Shown here piece by piece: positions 63,054 through 64,000 of a DNA stretch of 64,000 nt (position 1 is its first letter; every line of letters starts with the position of its first letter). The position numbers were made by a program, and so were the translations under genes. Origin of the DNA: Bacteriovorax sp037444575 (GTDB lineage Bacteria; Bdellovibrionota; Bacteriovoracia; Bacteriovoracales; Bacteriovoracaceae). Location: contig JBBIME010000006.1 of assembly GCA_037444575.1 (NCBI GenBank), positions 1 to 64,000 of the forward strand, given 5' to 3'. Below the pieces are notes generated by a model, which was given only the letters and a program-made list of their open reading frames with translations, did not search any database and was not told where the DNA came from.

Positions 63054-64000
63054 ATGACTCAAGTATATATCGACCCTGCTATCAAATCCGCTATCGACAA
63101 GTTCACATTGCCCGAAAATCTTGGCTTTGGTCAGGTGATGGCACCAGTGATGGCAAGTTGTACATATGAAAATGGTAAATGGGGACAGCTTGATATTATC
63201 CCATACGGACCTATTTCAATGTACCCCAATGCTAAAGTTCTTCATTACGCTCAAGAAATTTTTGAAGGAATGAAGGCCTATAGAACCGGAGGACTTGGAC
63301 CTTTTATTTTCCGTCCCGAAGAAAACCATTTGCGCTTTAATCGTTCAGCTGAACGCATGGCCATGCCCCATATTCCTCTGGAAATTTTTATGAAAGCTTG
63401 TAATGAAGTAACAGCTTATTCAGCTAACTTTGTTCCAAGACGCTCTGGCGAATCTCTTTATCTTCGCCCCTTCATGTTTGCTACAGAAGAAGCACTTGGA
63501 ATTAAGCCTTCTGAAAAATTTCGTTTTATGGTTATTGCTTCTCCATCAGGTTCTTATTTTAGTGCTGAAGGACTTTCAGTTTTAATCGAGCGCCAAGGAG
63601 CTCGAGCATTTCCTGGAGGAACTGGTTTTGCTAAGGCCGGAGGAAATTACGCTGCCAGCTTGCTTTCAGCTATTAGGGCAAAACAATTGGGATTTGTTCA
63701 ATCGCTCTGGCTTGATGGAAAACATAAAAAATATATTGAAGAAATGTCGGGGATGAATTTCATGGCCGTCATAAATGGTGAGCTTCACACCCCTATCCTG
63801 AATGATTCTATTCTCGAGGGAATCACTAGAAAATCGATTATGACTTTGGCCGCTGACGCTGGAATAAAAGTGGTTGAAAGAAAAATGGATATCGAGGAAT
63901 TAATTAGTGACATCAAAGCAGGAATTTGTACTGAAGCCTTCGCCTGTGGAACAGCTGCCATAATCGCTCCAATTAATTATCTCGCTGAAGAAAGTGGAGA
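63054..64000 (+). CDS. ilvE: Branched-chain amino acid aminotransferase (3' end outside window)
   Basis: The first 315 codons of a fold-type IV PLP transaminase, cut by the window edge. It interconverts leucine, isoleucine and valine with their 2-oxo acids. Motifs: HYAQEIFEGMKAYR, FRPEENHLRFNRSAERMAMP, ESLYLRPFMFATEE, the PLP lysine region GTGFAKAGGNYAAS and EEMSGMNFMAVING. This is the larger mammalian/yeast-like type rather than the short E. coli type. The frame is open to base 64000. A TTTAGG element and ATG follow a good promoter. Confidence 0.92.
   Translation, partial: MTQVYIDPAIKSAIDKFTLPENLGFGQVMAPVMASCTYENGKWGQLDIIPYGPISMYPNAKVLHYAQEIFEGMKAYRTGGLGPFIFRPEENHLRFNRSAERMAMPHIPLEIFMKACNEVTAYSANFVPRRSGESLYLRPFMFATEEALGIKPSEKFRFMVIASPSGSYFSAEGLSVLIERQGARAFPGGTGFAKAGGNYAASLLSAIRAKQLGFVQSLWLDGKHKKYIEEMSGMNFMAVINGELHTPILNDSILEGITRKSIMTLAADAGIKVVERKMDIEELISDIKAGICTEAFACGTAAIIAPINYLAEESG

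Noticed and set aside
1..64000. CRISPR arrays, prophage, insertion sequences, rRNA
   Set aside because: No spaced direct repeats, transposase or phage genes, or rRNA-like sequence seen on reading the window.

Overview
The window is chromosomal DNA from an A+T-rich Gram-negative bacterium, most likely a Bdellovibrio-and-like organism of the Bacteriovorax/Peredibacter type (Bdellovibrionota). This is inferred from gene content, not from an rRNA: many small secreted proteins of unknown function, a TIGR02147-type regulator, PilZ and degenerate HD-GYP proteins, chemotaxis genes with unusual fusions, and a sphingolipid-type gene set. Sphingolipids are known from Bacteriovorax stolpii. Genes are tightly packed, many pairs overlap by 1-4 bases, and several convergent pairs have no spacer. 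I see no rRNA, CRISPR array, transposase, integrase or phage structural gene.

1-13.1 kb: a LysR regulator, four small secreted proteins, an operon joining a fused alpha/beta 2-oxoacid dehydrogenase E1 to a degenerate HD-GYP protein, class II aldolase, a secreted caspase-fold protein with a visible His/Cys pair, aminopeptidase N and a DUF2797-type protein. 13.1-20.2 kb: a PilZ protein, then a probable ceramide-synthesis region: serine palmitoyltransferase, a GNAT-type acyltransferase resembling bacterial ceramide synthase, a CerR-like reductase, an opposite-strand operon of a ceramide 2-hydroxylase-like enzyme and a PAP2 phosphatase, and a secreted START/SRPBCC-like protein. A 15-bp hairpin between the first two genes covers the ribosome binding site of the second.

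20.3-34.7 kb: a second LysR, YceI, adenine phosphoribosyltransferase, a large lipoprotein with a small partner, an alpha/beta hydrolase, tRNA-Phe, a secreted starch-binding-like protein, a two-gene cassette (heme-oxygenase-fold protein plus LuxI/FeeM-like GNAT) facing a membrane histidine kinase, an FMN reductase, aspartase, and a PAP2/DgkA/PAP2 lipid-phosphate group. 34.7-48.8 kb: a LolA-like protein, outer-membrane barrel, ABC ATPase and permease in one operon; epoxyqueuosine reductase; pyruvate kinase fused to a ferredoxin-like domain; a 640-residue coiled-coil protein; a DsbA-like lipoprotein; a heterodimeric ABC exporter; tRNA-Val.

48.8-57.1 kb: a phospholipase-D-family protein, secreted proteins, the TIGR02147-type regulator, an YceI / haem-motif barrel / di-haem lipoprotein operon and a polysaccharide deacetylase. 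Three near-identical 15-bp palindromes lie in three promoter regions here, one of them directly upstream of the regulator, which suggests a local regulon. 57.1-62.8 kb: a chemotaxis operon (cheA, cheW, a CheR-receiver-pseudo-CheB fusion, and a CheD-like-CheB fusion) with a sigma-28-like promoter. The window ends inside a branched-chain aminotransferase gene.
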